Below, one piece after another: positions 25,056-32,743 of a stretch of DNA of 64,000 nt. Position 1 is the first letter of the stretch. Every line of letters starts with the position of its first letter. The notes beneath the pieces are model-generated. The model did not search any database. It worked only from the letters and a program-made list of their open reading frames with translations, and was not told the DNA's origin. The position numbers and the translations under genes are program-made. This DNA is from Cytobacillus sp. NCCP-133 (lineage in GTDB: Bacteria; Bacillota; Bacilli; Bacillales; Cytobacillaceae), in NCBI RefSeq assembly GCF_026011715.1, contig NZ_BRVM01000015.1, forward strand, positions 1 to 64,000, written 5' to 3'.

Positions 25056-25544
25056 TCACATATTCTGCACTAAATTTTTTTCCTTTACTTTAGCGAGTAC
25101 CATCCATCCAATAGCCGCACCGGCAAAGCTGCTGACAAGAAATGGCGGTATAAAGAAGAATGCGCCAGCTGCGCTTCCCATCAATATCTTTGCATACGGG
25201 ACGGCAAACAGTGCTCCAATGATGCCAGTTCCCACTACTTCTCCAACTGCAGCCCAGATTTTCCGGCCGAATTTTAGATAAAGCACGCCTGCCAAAAAAG
25301 CGCCAATCATTCCGCCTGGAAAAGCAAGAAGCGTCCCAAAACCAAGCAGGTTTCGCAGCAATCCGATCATAAACGCCACTCCCACTGCCGGCAGCGGCCC
25401 AAGCGTTACTGCCGCCAATACATTCACCGCATGCTGGACGGGATAGGCTTTGGCCACACCTGCCGGAAACCATAATAAATGGGATCCCAGCGTTCCAATC
25501 GCCACAAATAATGCCATCGTCGTCAATAAACGGGTTTTATTCAC
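25056..25544 (-). CDS. thiW: ThiW, S component of a thiazole ECF transporter
   Basis: About 162 residues with five to six membrane segments, matching ThiW length. It provides substrate binding for energy-coupling-factor import of the thiamine precursor hydroxyethylthiazole and needs the shared EcfAA'T module encoded elsewhere. AAGGAGG is 5 nt before the GTG at 25544; the longer TTG frame (25562) starts inside that site. A TPP riboswitch with terminator is upstream but is separated from the gene by a ~320-bp repeat. Confidence 0.88.
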   Translation of the reverse strand: MNKTRLLTTMALFVAIGTLGSHLLWFPAGVAKAYPVQHAVNVLAAVTLGPLPAVGVAFMIGLLRNLLGFGTLLAFPGGMIGAFLAGVLYLKFGRKIWAAVGEVVGTGIIGALFAVPYAKILMGSAAGAFFFIPPFLVSSFAGAAIGWMVLAKVKEKNLVQNM

Positions 25545-25602
25545 CTTAACCTCCTTCCTCAAGGGCAGCCTGATCGCTTATCGTGGAGAAAAGTATGTAC
25601 AC

Positions 25603-25921
25603 AAGAAAAGCGCAAGGCGCCCGCCATCTAGGAACGCAGACTAAAACCGCCACTTCCTGTGGCAACGTCTGCATGACCCGCATCCTGCGGGCCTCAAGCA
25701 TAAGACGAGCCGGCTGAAAGGTTGTTCTTTAACCTTTTGGACGGATTGTTAGAAATGTGTAGGCGACTGCCCAGGGACGACAAGCATAAGACGAGCCCTG
25801 TAAGAAGGTGTTCTTCCCTTCTGAAAGGGATTGGCTTATGTCTCGAGTCCCTAGGAGCCGAAACTAGACAAGCTTATGACCTCGAGCCGATGGCGCCTGG
25901 AGCTGGACAGTTATCGAAGTT
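25603..25921. repeat. GC-rich interspersed repeat, copy R2 (long form)
   Basis: Starts AAGAAAAGCGCAAGGCGCC and ends GGCGCCTGGAGCTGGACAGT followed by TATCGAAGTTC, the two halves of the short form (R3, R4) split by about 265 bp. The insert holds GGAACGCAGACTAA (shared with R1) and two copies of CAAGCATAAGACGAGCC. It sits between the TPP terminator and thiW. Confidence 0.8.
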
Positions 25922-25934
25922 CTTTCTTTCCTTC

Positions 25935-25967
25935 AAAAAAAGCCAGATCCGCGAAAGGACCTGGCTT
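25935..25967 (-). terminator. Riboswitch-controlled terminator of thiW
   Basis: On the minus strand AAGCCAGGTCC pairs with GGATCTGGCTT around TTTCGC (one mismatch), followed by T7. It lies 35 nt after the TPP aptamer, the standard position for an expression platform. Confidence 0.9.
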
Positions 25968-26001
25968 GGTTTAAGTATAAATGATTCGACATACCGTCAA
26001 A

Positions 26002-26106
26002 GCCTACTTCCCTCCGCTGGCATTAACCAGATCAGGTCTATAAGAGTCGGAAAGCTATATCGCGCTTCCCTCTCAGCCCGCACATTCGGGGCACCCCTAG
26101 TAGTTT
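26002..26106 (-). ncRNA. TPP riboswitch upstream of thiW
   Basis: The minus strand shows the THI-element core GGCTGAGAGGGAAG, then ACCTGATCTGG and AATGCCAGCGGAGGGAAG. TPP binding should favour the terminator at 25935-25967. A P3-type GC-rich stem lies near 26078-26095. Confidence 0.93.
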
Positions 26107-26177
26107 CATAGATATTTAATTTGATAAGCTGCCTCAAGCTTAACAAATTATTCCGGGACTGTCATCATTCTTTTTGC

Positions 26178-26561
26178 TTAGATGCTTTTATCAATACATC
26201 CGATTAAACGGTTTTCAATATCAGCCGCAATGCTTTTAACGGATTCGTCATTGACGAGTTCAATCATGCTTGTCGGCTTAGGCATGCCAATTTTCGTTTT
26301 GCCGGCATCCTCATAGACTACAATTTTACAAGGCAAGAAATAGCCAGCCATTTTGTTCTGTGTTAATACGCGATGTGCTTCAAATGGATTGCAAACTTCT
26401 AAAACACGGAAAGATTCATCATAGTCCAGCCCTTTCTCCTGCAGTTTTTCCTGGACATTAAACTGCCAAAGGACCCCGAATTTTTCTTCCTTCAGGCTTT
26501 CTTCAAGCGAAGAAATAGCTTCATCAATCGATTTTTCGGTTTCTACTGTGTATTCGAACAT
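26178..26561 (-). CDS. DUF302 domain protein
   Basis: 127 residues covering one DUF302 domain, with the characteristic LEVCNPFEAHRVL and LPCKIVVYE segments and a conserved Cys in each. The family often travels with sulfur-carrier and rhodanese genes; here its partner is a DsrE-like protein 50 nt upstream under one promoter. GGAG lies before the ATG. Biochemical role unknown; binding of a sulfur or haem compound has been suggested for relatives but is not shown by this sequence. Confidence 0.82.
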   Translation of the reverse strand: MFEYTVETEKSIDEAISSLEESLKEEKFGVLWQFNVQEKLQEKGLDYDESFRVLEVCNPFEAHRVLTQNKMAGYFLPCKIVVYEDAGKTKIGMPKPTSMIELVNDESVKSIAADIENRLIGCIDKSI

Positions 26562-26610
26562 GATTGCAACTCCTTTTGTATCGGTATTTTGGTGGACGGC
26601 AAATCTTCAA

Positions 26611-27006
26611 CTAGAATGTTAGCGTAACATCCGCATCGTTGGCAAATTCAAGGAATGTTACAGCTCCGCCAACTTCGATTCCATCTACAAAAGCTTCTTT
26701 TTCAAGTCCCATAACATCCATAGTCATTTGGCAGCCAATAAATTTAACGCCTAAATCCTGTGCCATTGCCACTAATTCAGGAATTGCAGGAACATTGGCT
26801 TTTGCAAAGCCCTCTGCAAAATGCTCTTTTCCTTCAGGCATTGGAAGCTGCTGGTATGCTTCCTTATGAATTAAGTTTAACCCTTCGAAAGTGAAGAAAA
26901 TCGCTACTTCTGCATCTGTTGCCGCCGCCGCAGTCGCAATGTTGTACACCTTGTATGCATCAAATAATCCGCCGTTGCTTGCAATAATTGCTACTTTTTT
27001 ACTCAT
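26611..27006 (-). CDS. DsrE/DsrF-like sulfur-relay family protein
   Basis: 131 residues of the DsrE/DrsH-like fold. The glycine-rich start (ASNGG near residue 10) and the conserved Cys in FIGCQMTMDVMG near residue 90 are family features; such Cys residues carry persulfide. AGGAGG is 7 nt before ATG 27006; the longer frame to 27042 lacks a site. It is co-transcribed with the DUF302 gene behind a CsoR/CstR-type operator, pointing to a response to reactive sulfur (inference). Confidence 0.82.
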   Translation of the reverse strand: MSKKVAIIASNGGLFDAYKVYNIATAAAATDAEVAIFFTFEGLNLIHKEAYQQLPMPEGKEHFAEGFAKANVPAIPELVAMAQDLGVKFIGCQMTMDVMGLEKEAFVDGIEVGGAVTFLEFANDADVTLTF

Positions 27007-27073
27007 CGTAATTCCTCCTGAAATTTTTATTTTTGGGGACATTTTAAGACTCTAGGTAAGCTCTTTATATTTT

Positions 27074-27115
27074 TACCCCTATAGGTATGCTATTAAACAT
27101 AGATTCTTCTGTCAA
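27074..27115 (-). promoter_or_regulatory. Promoter and CsoR/CstR-like operator of the DsrE-DUF302 operon
   Basis: On the minus strand TTGACA (27115-27110) and TAGCAT (27092-27087) are 17 bp apart. Immediately downstream TACCTATAGGGGTA (27087-27074) has the TACC-N6-GGTA symmetry and A/T-flanked G-C runs seen in CsoR- and CstR-family operators. Confidence 0.65.
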
Positions 27116-27145
27116 CAAAAAAACTCCCTTTCTCCAGGGAGCTTT
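27113..27145 (-). terminator. Terminator of the lactate-oxidase-like gene
   Basis: CTCCCT pairs with AGGGAG around a 6-nt loop, with T7 on the minus strand. The T-run touches the TTGACA of the next promoter, so termination and initiation are packed end to end. Confidence 0.8.
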
Positions 27146-27154
27146 TCTCTCAAT

Positions 27155-28264
27155 CTATCTTATGAGCTGCAGGCAAGCCATTTCCTTCAAGCTGCTGACC
27201 CCGGCCAAAGAGAGGGAGACCTTTGTTTCTTCTATAAAATTGGCAAGCACCTTTTCTACGCCAGCCTGCCCGCCAATGGCCAATCCATATACATATGGCC
27301 TTCCCAGGCAAACCGCATCCGCTCCAAGCGCCAGCGCTTTAACCACATCTGACCCGCGGCGAATCCCGCTGTCAAAGAGAACCGGAATCCGTCCATTTAC
27401 TTCTTTCGCAATTGGTCCAAGTGCATCAATCGCAGGCATCACACCATCCAGCTGCCTCCCCCCATGATTGGAAACAATGATTCCATCTATTCCTTTCTCA
27501 ACCGCAAGCTTCGCATCTTCCGGATGGAGGATGCCTTTTATTAGAACCGGCAAATTTGTTATCTCTTTTAATCTGGCAACATGCTCCCAGCTTAAAGTTG
27601 GATGATGGATATTATCGAGGATCCCCTGGACCACATCGCCATCTTTAAGAGAGGCCATAAATACCGGATCAGTTTCATAGTTTGCCTTTCCATAGCCCAG
27701 CTTTAAGGGAGAAAAATTGTTCCTGAGATCCGCTTCTCTCCATCCCATCATGACTGTATCGACCGTTAAAACGATCGCTTCATACCCGGCTTCCTCCGCA
27801 CGGCGCGCCATATTAAAAGCCGTCTCTTCGTGATTGGACCAATATAGCTGAAACCATTTCGGACTGCTGCCCGTTGCTGCGGCTATCTCTTCAATCGAGT
27901 GGCTTGAAACCGTGCTCTGAATAAAAGGAACCTGATAAGCAGCCGCCGCTTTGGCCGACGCAAGCTCCCCCTCTTCATGTTCAAGCCGCTGCATTCCAAT
28001 TGGCGCCAGAAAAATGGGATAAGGATATGTCTTTCCAAATAGCGTCACACTTGTATCCGGTACCGAAACATCCCTCAGCATTCTTGGTACAATCGAATAT
28101 TTCGCGAATGATTCCGTGTTTTTTCTCAGGGTTTCTTCCCCGCCCGCACCTGATTGGACATACCCAAATCCCCCAGCGGCCATCTTCTTCTCTGCTTCCT
28201 TCTCCAGCTCTGTGTAGGAGATCGGGAAATTCTCTGCGAAGCTAATATTCTCTACCTTTGCCAT
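27155..28264 (-). CDS. FMN-dependent alpha-hydroxy-acid oxidase (lactate-oxidase type)
   Basis: 369 residues forming one FMN-binding TIM barrel, the family's usual length. The active-site motif SNHGGRQLDG (His base and substrate Arg) lies near residue 265, and the phosphate-binding DSGIRRGSDV near 300. Members oxidise L-lactate, glycolate or longer hydroxy acids to 2-oxo acids with O2 or another acceptor. Substrate cannot be fixed from sequence. The frame begins MAKVENISF. Confidence 0.88.
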   Translation of the reverse strand: MAKVENISFAENFPISYTELEKEAEKKMAAGGFGYVQSGAGGEETLRKNTESFAKYSIVPRMLRDVSVPDTSVTLFGKTYPYPIFLAPIGMQRLEHEEGELASAKAAAAYQVPFIQSTVSSHSIEEIAAATGSSPKWFQLYWSNHEETAFNMARRAEEAGYEAIVLTVDTVMMGWREADLRNNFSPLKLGYGKANYETDPVFMASLKDGDVVQGILDNIHHPTLSWEHVARLKEITNLPVLIKGILHPEDAKLAVEKGIDGIIVSNHGGRQLDGVMPAIDALGPIAKEVNGRIPVLFDSGIRRGSDVVKALALGADAVCLGRPYVYGLAIGGQAGVEKVLANFIEETKVSLSLAGVSSLKEMACLQLIR

Positions 28265-28334
28265 TTTTCCAGTCCTGCCTCTCGCTTAAAATTAGAATTT
28301 ATTGAAAATAATATCATTTTTTTGGATTTATTGA

Positions 28335-28386
28335 AACCACGTTGGCGTTTCGCGATTATATTCTGGATATCGCGGATACCCGGTCT
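28335..28386. repeat. Intergenic array B, ~20-bp period
   Basis: TTTCGCGATTATATTCTGG is followed by ATATCGCGGATACCC, about 20 bp apart. The unit resembles array C (50729-50790). It lies in the divergent gap between the hydroxy-acid oxidase and the thioesterase. Confidence 0.55.
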
Positions 28387-28486
28387 CCACAAACCTTAAC
28401 AGCAAACGATTTTCTTCAAAAAGCAGGGATTTCATCGAAAATTCGTGAATAAGTCAACATACCTTAACCATATTGGAGTGTACATA

Positions 28487-28858
28487 ATGCTAATCAAACA
28501 GCCTTTTGATGAATTTTTAAGTTTTCATTATGAAAGAGTCGATGAAACCCAGATGAAAGTGACTTTGCCAATCCAGCCGCTTTTCATCAATAGCGCCGGA
28601 CTTGTCCATGGCGGGATTATTTCCACGCTGGCGGATGTCGCGATGGGGAATATTTTTAGACCGGATGAAAACAATATGCAAACCGTCGTAACTGCAGATT
28701 TAAAGGTTAGCTTTTTAAGGGGCGCCACCGGTGAGTATCTTATTGCCGATGCCCATCTGGTAAAAAGAGGCCGGACACTGAACCACACAGATTGCCTGAT
28801 CTACAATAACGAGAATCAGCTGGTTGCCAAAGCATCCGGCATTTTCGCTTCTATCTGA
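28487..28858 (+). CDS. PaaI-type acyl-CoA thioesterase (hotdog fold)
   Basis: 123 residues, a single hotdog domain. The signature LVHGGIISTLADVAMG carries the conserved glycine pair and catalytic-region Asp. Such enzymes hydrolyse aryl- or acyl-CoA esters as tetramers. GGAG lies 8 nt before ATG 28487; the frame from 28445 starts at an unsupported GTG. The gene is monocistronic. Confidence 0.85.
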   Translation: MLIKQPFDEFLSFHYERVDETQMKVTLPIQPLFINSAGLVHGGIISTLADVAMGNIFRPDENNMQTVVTADLKVSFLRGATGEYLIADAHLVKRGRTLNHTDCLIYNNENQLVAKASGIFASI

Positions 28859-28950
28859 TTAAAACTAAATCCCCTTTTCTGGAAATCCACCGCATATCCT
28901 ATCGCGTGCAGGGTATAGATACGTAAACAACGATAGGGAGGAATTTCAGC

Positions 28951-29340
28951 ATGGAGCATGTGAAAGCAATCTTGATTAAATTTATAATGATCACGGCCGT
29001 TTTGGGAATAGTCTTAACCGGTTTCTTTGATATTGGATTCACCGAAACGCTGATCATTAGCTTTGTTCTGACGATTGCAGCTTATGTACTCGGCGACATG
29101 ATGATATTTCGAATGGCTGGTGATGAGACCGAGCATACAAAAAGGAATGCCATTGCCACAGTATCAGATATCGGCCTGAGCTTTTTCGTCATCTGGCTTT
29201 TAGAGGAAATGCTTGTGGCCGGAAAAGACAATCTTGCATTGGCAGCCTTTGTTTCCGCCCTTGTCATTGGTGCAGGAGAATGGTTCTTCCACGGATACCT
29301 GGACAACCGGGTTTTTCATAATAATGATGCTCATGATTAA
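28951..29340 (+). CDS. yndM: YndM-family membrane protein (DUF2512)
   Basis: 129 residues with four membrane segments, the full DUF2512 length, and the typical start MEHVKAILIKF. The family is confined largely to Bacillaceae and has no assigned function. ATAGGGAGG is before the ATG. Its terminator hairpin has been split by an insertion sequence. Confidence 0.85.
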   Translation: MEHVKAILIKFIMITAVLGIVLTGFFDIGFTETLIISFVLTIAAYVLGDMMIFRMAGDETEHTKRNAIATVSDIGLSFFVIWLLEEMLVAGKDNLALAAFVSALVIGAGEWFFHGYLDNRVFHNNDAHD

Positions 29341-29357
29341 AAAAAGACTCCTCATTC
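29340..29357 (+). terminator. Left half of the yndM terminator, split by the IS
   Basis: AAAAAAGACTCC (about 29340-29351) should pair with GGAGTCTTTTTT at 30850-30861 around TCATTCT. The IS lies in the loop, so the hairpin is now interrupted by 1.5 kb. Confidence 0.85.
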
Positions 29358-29389
29358 TGTGCTGAACCCTAAAAGTTAGACCAAAATAT

Positions 29390-30330
29390 TTAAGCAGCTA
29401 GTTGACTGGTATGAAGACGGTATTCCACCGGGCTCATGCCAGTCAATTTTGCTTTTATCCGTTCATTGTTATAGTAAAAAATATAATCAGTTACTGCTTG
29501 CTTAAGCTCTTCAAATGATTTATAAACTTTACCGTAATACATTTCCTGTTTCATTATCCCGAAGAAATTCTCCATAGGTGAATTATCCAGACAGTTTCCT
29601 TTTCGGGACATACTTTGAAAGATACCATTATCTTTTAGTTTCTTTACATATCTTTTCATTTGATAACCCCAGCCTTGATCAGAGTGTATAGTAGTTCGAT
29701 AGGGGCAATCTTTTGTTATTTCAATTGCTTCGTCTAAAGCATCCATGATTGCTTGAGCGTTCGGCCGTTCTGAGAATCGAAAAGATAGAATTTCACCATT
29801 AAACATATCTAGAAACGGATCTAAATAAGCCTTCTTAATGATTAACTTCCCATTAGAATCGGTCGTGTAGTATTTGAATTCAGATGTATCAGTCGTTAAT
29901 TTTTGATGTGGTATGCTTGTATGGAATCTACGGTTTACAAGGTTTTTCGAAATCTTGCCTACGGTTCCTTTATACGTGCTGTATTTACGAGAGTTACGTG
30001 TGAATGATATACAAATAATACCAAGTTTATTGGTAATCCGTAGGATTTTTTTGTGATTTACGATATACCTTTCTTACGCAATTCCATATCAATTCGTCGA
30101 TAGCCATAATTTCCATTATGTCTGTCTACAATTTCTTGGATAATCTTTTCAATCTCTTCATCCGGATTGGATTCATTAAATCGTTTTTGCCAATACATAT
30201 AAGTTGCCTTTGGAAAACCTGTAGCTTCAAGAATAACTGCTAATTTGAATTCTTTTCTGAGTTCGTGGATGATCCTGGATTCTGTTTTAGCAGTCGGTTC
30301 GGAATATTTATCCCTGAAGCTCGGAGCTTT
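29390..30330 (-). pseudogene. IS3-family OrfB transposase, frameshifted
   Basis: In the -1 frame from the slippery site, OrfB runs KAPSFRDKYSEP... through the HTH_21-like region and the integrase core. The DDE residues are visible: Asp in TTDTSEF, Asp in IHSDQGWGY and Glu in NSPMENFFG. Around 30058-30062 the frame hits a stop (KGIS then TAA); one added base restores it, so a 1-nt deletion has broken it. From 29806 to 29390 the frame is open. The copy is probably inactive unless this is a sequencing error. Confidence 0.85.
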
Positions 30331-30800
30331 TTTAAATAGGCATTCTCCGCACGAAGTAATTCTATTTCTTTTAATAGTTGGTCTTCCTTCGTCATTTTCT
30401 TTTCATTTTTCTTCTTCTTCGGCTTGTTCGACATTAACGGACGCCCCTTTGATTTAGAGAGCCCTTCAATACCATCATTTTGCCATTTTGTCAACCAATT
30501 ATGAATCATAGGCGGATCAGTAATGCCAAATTTTCTAGCAACTTCTTCAAGGGAATCTCCTGTTCTTTCCTTATAGTTTAAGACATCTAATTTAAATTGA
30601 ACAAGAAAATTCGTATTTGATTTTTTAGTAGTCAAGCCCTGTTTCCCAAACTGCAGGAACGCACTGACCCATTTTCTTATATTGGTTTTACTTCGGATTC
30701 CAAATCTGTTAGCCAAGGAAGCATATCCACCTTCACCAGCTAAATAAGCGTTAACCACACTCTGCTTAAATCCTTCATCATATTTGACCACACAAAACAC
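30240..30800 (-). CDS. IS3-family OrfA (helix-turn-helix protein)
   Basis: 186 residues with two helix-turn-helix blocks (about 15-60 and 70-115) and a C-terminal leucine-zipper-like coiled coil ending LLRAENAYLKK. The frame extends past the slippery site in its own frame. The likely start is GTG 30800. OrfA binds the IS ends; the OrfAB fusion made by -1 slippage is the transposase. OrfA appears intact while OrfB is not. Confidence 0.88.
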   Translation of the reverse strand: MFCVVKYDEGFKQSVVNAYLAGEGGYASLANRFGIRSKTNIRKWVSAFLQFGKQGLTTKKSNTNFLVQFKLDVLNYKERTGDSLEEVARKFGITDPPMIHNWLTKWQNDGIEGLSKSKGRPLMSNKPKKKKNEKKMTKEDQLLKEIELLRAENAYLKKLRASGINIPNRLLKQNPGSSTNSEKNSN

Positions 30801-30870
30801 CCCAAAAGTTAGAATTAGTTCGTCTAACTTTTGGGGTGCACATCATTCTGGAGTCTTTTTTGCAGGGTTC

Positions 30871-31008
30871 TTAATACTCAATCTCATCATAATCCTTAGG
30901 CTGCGGAATCGGCTGACTGCCATCATGCTTGCCAAATTCATTGATGAGCTGCTGCTCTTCTGTAAGTGAATTTTGAGGCTTTTCTCTATTTTCATCCTGC
31001 CTTTTCAA
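30871..31008 (-). CDS. Small hydrophilic protein (45 aa)
   Basis: The reading frame from TTG 31008 (AAAGGGG 8 nt upstream) to the TAA at 30871-30873 gives MKRQDENREKPQN...KDYDEIEY. It is acidic and rich in Gln and Glu, with no membrane segment. Codon pattern and ribosome-binding site look genuine. I do not recognise the family. It ends about 10 nt from the orphaned right half of the yndM terminator (30850-30861), which could serve as its terminator only if read from the other side. Confidence 0.6.
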   Translation of the reverse strand: MKRQDENREKPQNSLTEEQQLINEFGKHDGSQPIPQPKDYDEIEY

Positions 31009-31079
31009 CGTTATGACCCCTTTCAAGTGTTCTAAAAATTAATATGCTCACTTTTCAAGGAATTAATCATTCAAGCTTA

Positions 31080-31499
31080 TTAGCACCAATAAGGCTTGAT
31101 TTGACCGCGAATCTCTCCGTCTGGGTTTTGGGCTGTATGCACGTTAACATATGTGTCCCCATCACTCATCAGGTCTATAAGAACGGATAGAGGTTTTCCT
31201 TCTAAAGGACCCACTAAATCCCTGGCTGTAATGATCCCTTCTACAACACCCTTATTTACACTAATGTCAGGATCGATTAAGCCGAAAAGGAAAACGACAA
31301 CTGGGCCATTTACACCCCTTCTTCCTAAGTGAATATGAGCTTGAGTAAAGTTGGAAAGATCATTAACTGTCAAACGGTAGCCCATTTTCCTCTTATCCTT
31401 GCTTACTTTAAATTTTGCCGTGCCAAAAGCATCGGTACGAACTGGCGGAACTTCTTCACTGCCTTTTAACCTGGCAAAAAAAAGTTCATTTCTGTCCAT
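31080..31499 (-). CDS. CHRD domain protein
   Basis: 139 residues forming one CHRD (chordin-like) domain: the start ELFFARLKGSEEVPPV, the AHIHLGRRGVNGPVV core and the end YVNVHTAQNPDGEIRGQI are diagnostic. Bacterial CHRD proteins are usually secreted, but no signal peptide is visible here. AGGAGG lies before the ATG. Function unknown. Confidence 0.88.
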   Translation of the reverse strand: MDRNELFFARLKGSEEVPPVRTDAFGTAKFKVSKDKRKMGYRLTVNDLSNFTQAHIHLGRRGVNGPVVVFLFGLIDPDISVNKGVVEGIITARDLVGPLEGKPLSVLIDLMSDGDTYVNVHTAQNPDGEIRGQIKPYWC

Positions 31500-31675
31500 T
31501 ATTATTCCTCCTGTTCATTACACAATTTAATGATATATTTTATGCCTTGGGGCAAAAGAATGATTGTACAAACACCGAGATAAAGCGCTAAATTGGCGGT
31601 ATGCTTATGGAAAGAAGGATTTTTTCCCTCTTTCCGCTAAATAGTTATATAGCTAAATTCCAAAGGAGGATAAAC

Positions 31676-32092
31676 ATGTCCAACTATATTTCTCATATTG
31701 CAACAGTCGAGATTCCGGTATCCAAGCTGGATCGATCGGTTAATTTTTATGTAGATGTTCTTGGTGTTGAAGTAGAGTTCAAAGGTGAGAAAAACGCCAT
31801 GCTAAGCTTTCAATCAAAGGGTGTGCCTACGATATTCCTGGTTGAAACCGCAGCAGAAGGGAAATCTCTTTCATTCGCCAACTCGAATGATGGTGTCGAG
31901 CATAGTGTGATTGATTTTTATACACCTTCTTTAAGAGAGCTCCACCAATGGCTGCAGGAGAAGAACGTGGAAGTTGGGCCACTCAACCTCAACCAGGAGC
32001 ACGGCCTTGGCGGATTCGGCTTCAAAGATCCGGATGGCAACCTGCTCAGCGCCTGCATATGCTGCATAAAGGGCAATAAACCTGCTCATTAA
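31676..32092 (+). CDS. VOC-superfamily (glyoxalase/dioxygenase-like) protein
   Basis: 138 residues with two beta-alpha-beta-beta-beta modules (VEIPVSKLDRSVNFY start and GGFGFKDPDGNLLSAC end). Candidate metal ligands are present, but the set is not complete enough to name an enzyme. AAAGGAGG is 6 nt before ATG 31676, so the upstream frame to 31601 is excluded. Confidence 0.82.
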   Translation: MSNYISHIATVEIPVSKLDRSVNFYVDVLGVEVEFKGEKNAMLSFQSKGVPTIFLVETAAEGKSLSFANSNDGVEHSVIDFYTPSLRELHQWLQEKNVEVGPLNLNQEHGLGGFGFKDPDGNLLSACICCIKGNKPAH

Positions 32093-32214
32093 CGAGCGGT
32101 TTTTATATGCCAAAATAAGACCAGCGCCCTACTGCAAATTACGGCGGAGGCTGATATGGACATCCCTTTTCCCTTGCTACACTTATAAAGTGTTTCAAAA
32201 AGGAGGGAAAAAGG

Positions 32215-32715
32215 TTGAAAAAATTAAGCACAAAAGCGGCCAGGTGGCTGAAAATCCTTCATATCATTCTCGTTTCATTATTTTTCGGGGGGATCATGAG
32301 CTCGCTCACATTAAACTTCTCCATGGAAATGGCCGCCTATGGTCAAACTCTGGAAATGTACAAAAATGTGGTGACAATTAGTGATTATGTCGTTCGGATT
32401 GGTGCAATCGGTACGTTATTAGTTGGCTTTATTTATGGATTTTTTACAAACTGGGGATTTTTCAATCACAGATGGGTTACCGTCAAATGGATTTTATTTA
32501 TCATCCAAACCGTGGTCGGCATTATTATCGTCGATGAACTAATGATGGAAAATATGACTCTTCTTGAAGCGGAAGGCAGCAAGGCATTATCGAATCCTGT
32601 TTTTATTGATAATCATATAACCCGCCAATATGCCGTATACTTTCAAATCGCTGTTACCCTCTTCATCTTTGGTATTTCCGTATTAAGGCCCTGGAAAAAG
32701 AAAAAGCAAAAATAA
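32215..32715 (+). CDS. DUF2269-like integral membrane protein
   Basis: 166 residues with four membrane segments, starting at TTG 32215 behind GGAGG. The pattern WLKILHIILVSLFFGG at the start resembles DUF2269/YqfU-type proteins. The C-terminus is lysine-rich (cytoplasmic). No function is known. Terminator shared with the convergent hydrolase gene. Confidence 0.7.
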   Translation: MKKLSTKAARWLKILHIILVSLFFGGIMSSLTLNFSMEMAAYGQTLEMYKNVVTISDYVVRIGAIGTLLVGFIYGFFTNWGFFNHRWVTVKWILFIIQTVVGIIIVDELMMENMTLLEAEGSKALSNPVFIDNHITRQYAVYFQIAVTLFIFGISVLRPWKKKKQK

Positions 32716-32743
32716 AAATGGCAGTGATTCACTGCCATTTTTC
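32714..32743. terminator. Bidirectional terminator
   Basis: A 13-bp perfect stem (AAAAATGGCAGTG) around ATT has T/A runs on both sides, between convergent genes. Confidence 0.9.

Larger units (their letters stand above)
29358..30842 (-). mobile_element. IS3-family (IS150-like) insertion sequence
   Basis: About 1,485 bp with imperfect inverted ends (TGTGCTGAACCC... at 29358 and TGTGCACCCC... read inward from 30842, both continuing AAAAGTTAGAC). TCATTC flanks both sides (29352-29357 and 30843-30848), consistent with a target duplication. It encodes orfA and orfB on the minus strand with an A6G slippery heptamer at 30333-30327. A subterminal inverted copy AAAAGTTAGAAT-type lies near 30803. Confidence 0.92.

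Noticed and set aside
29807-30240. Programmed frameshift as explanation for the orfB break near 30060
   Set aside because: The programmed site of IS3 elements is the A6G heptamer at 30327-30333; the second break lies in coding sequence without a slippery run.
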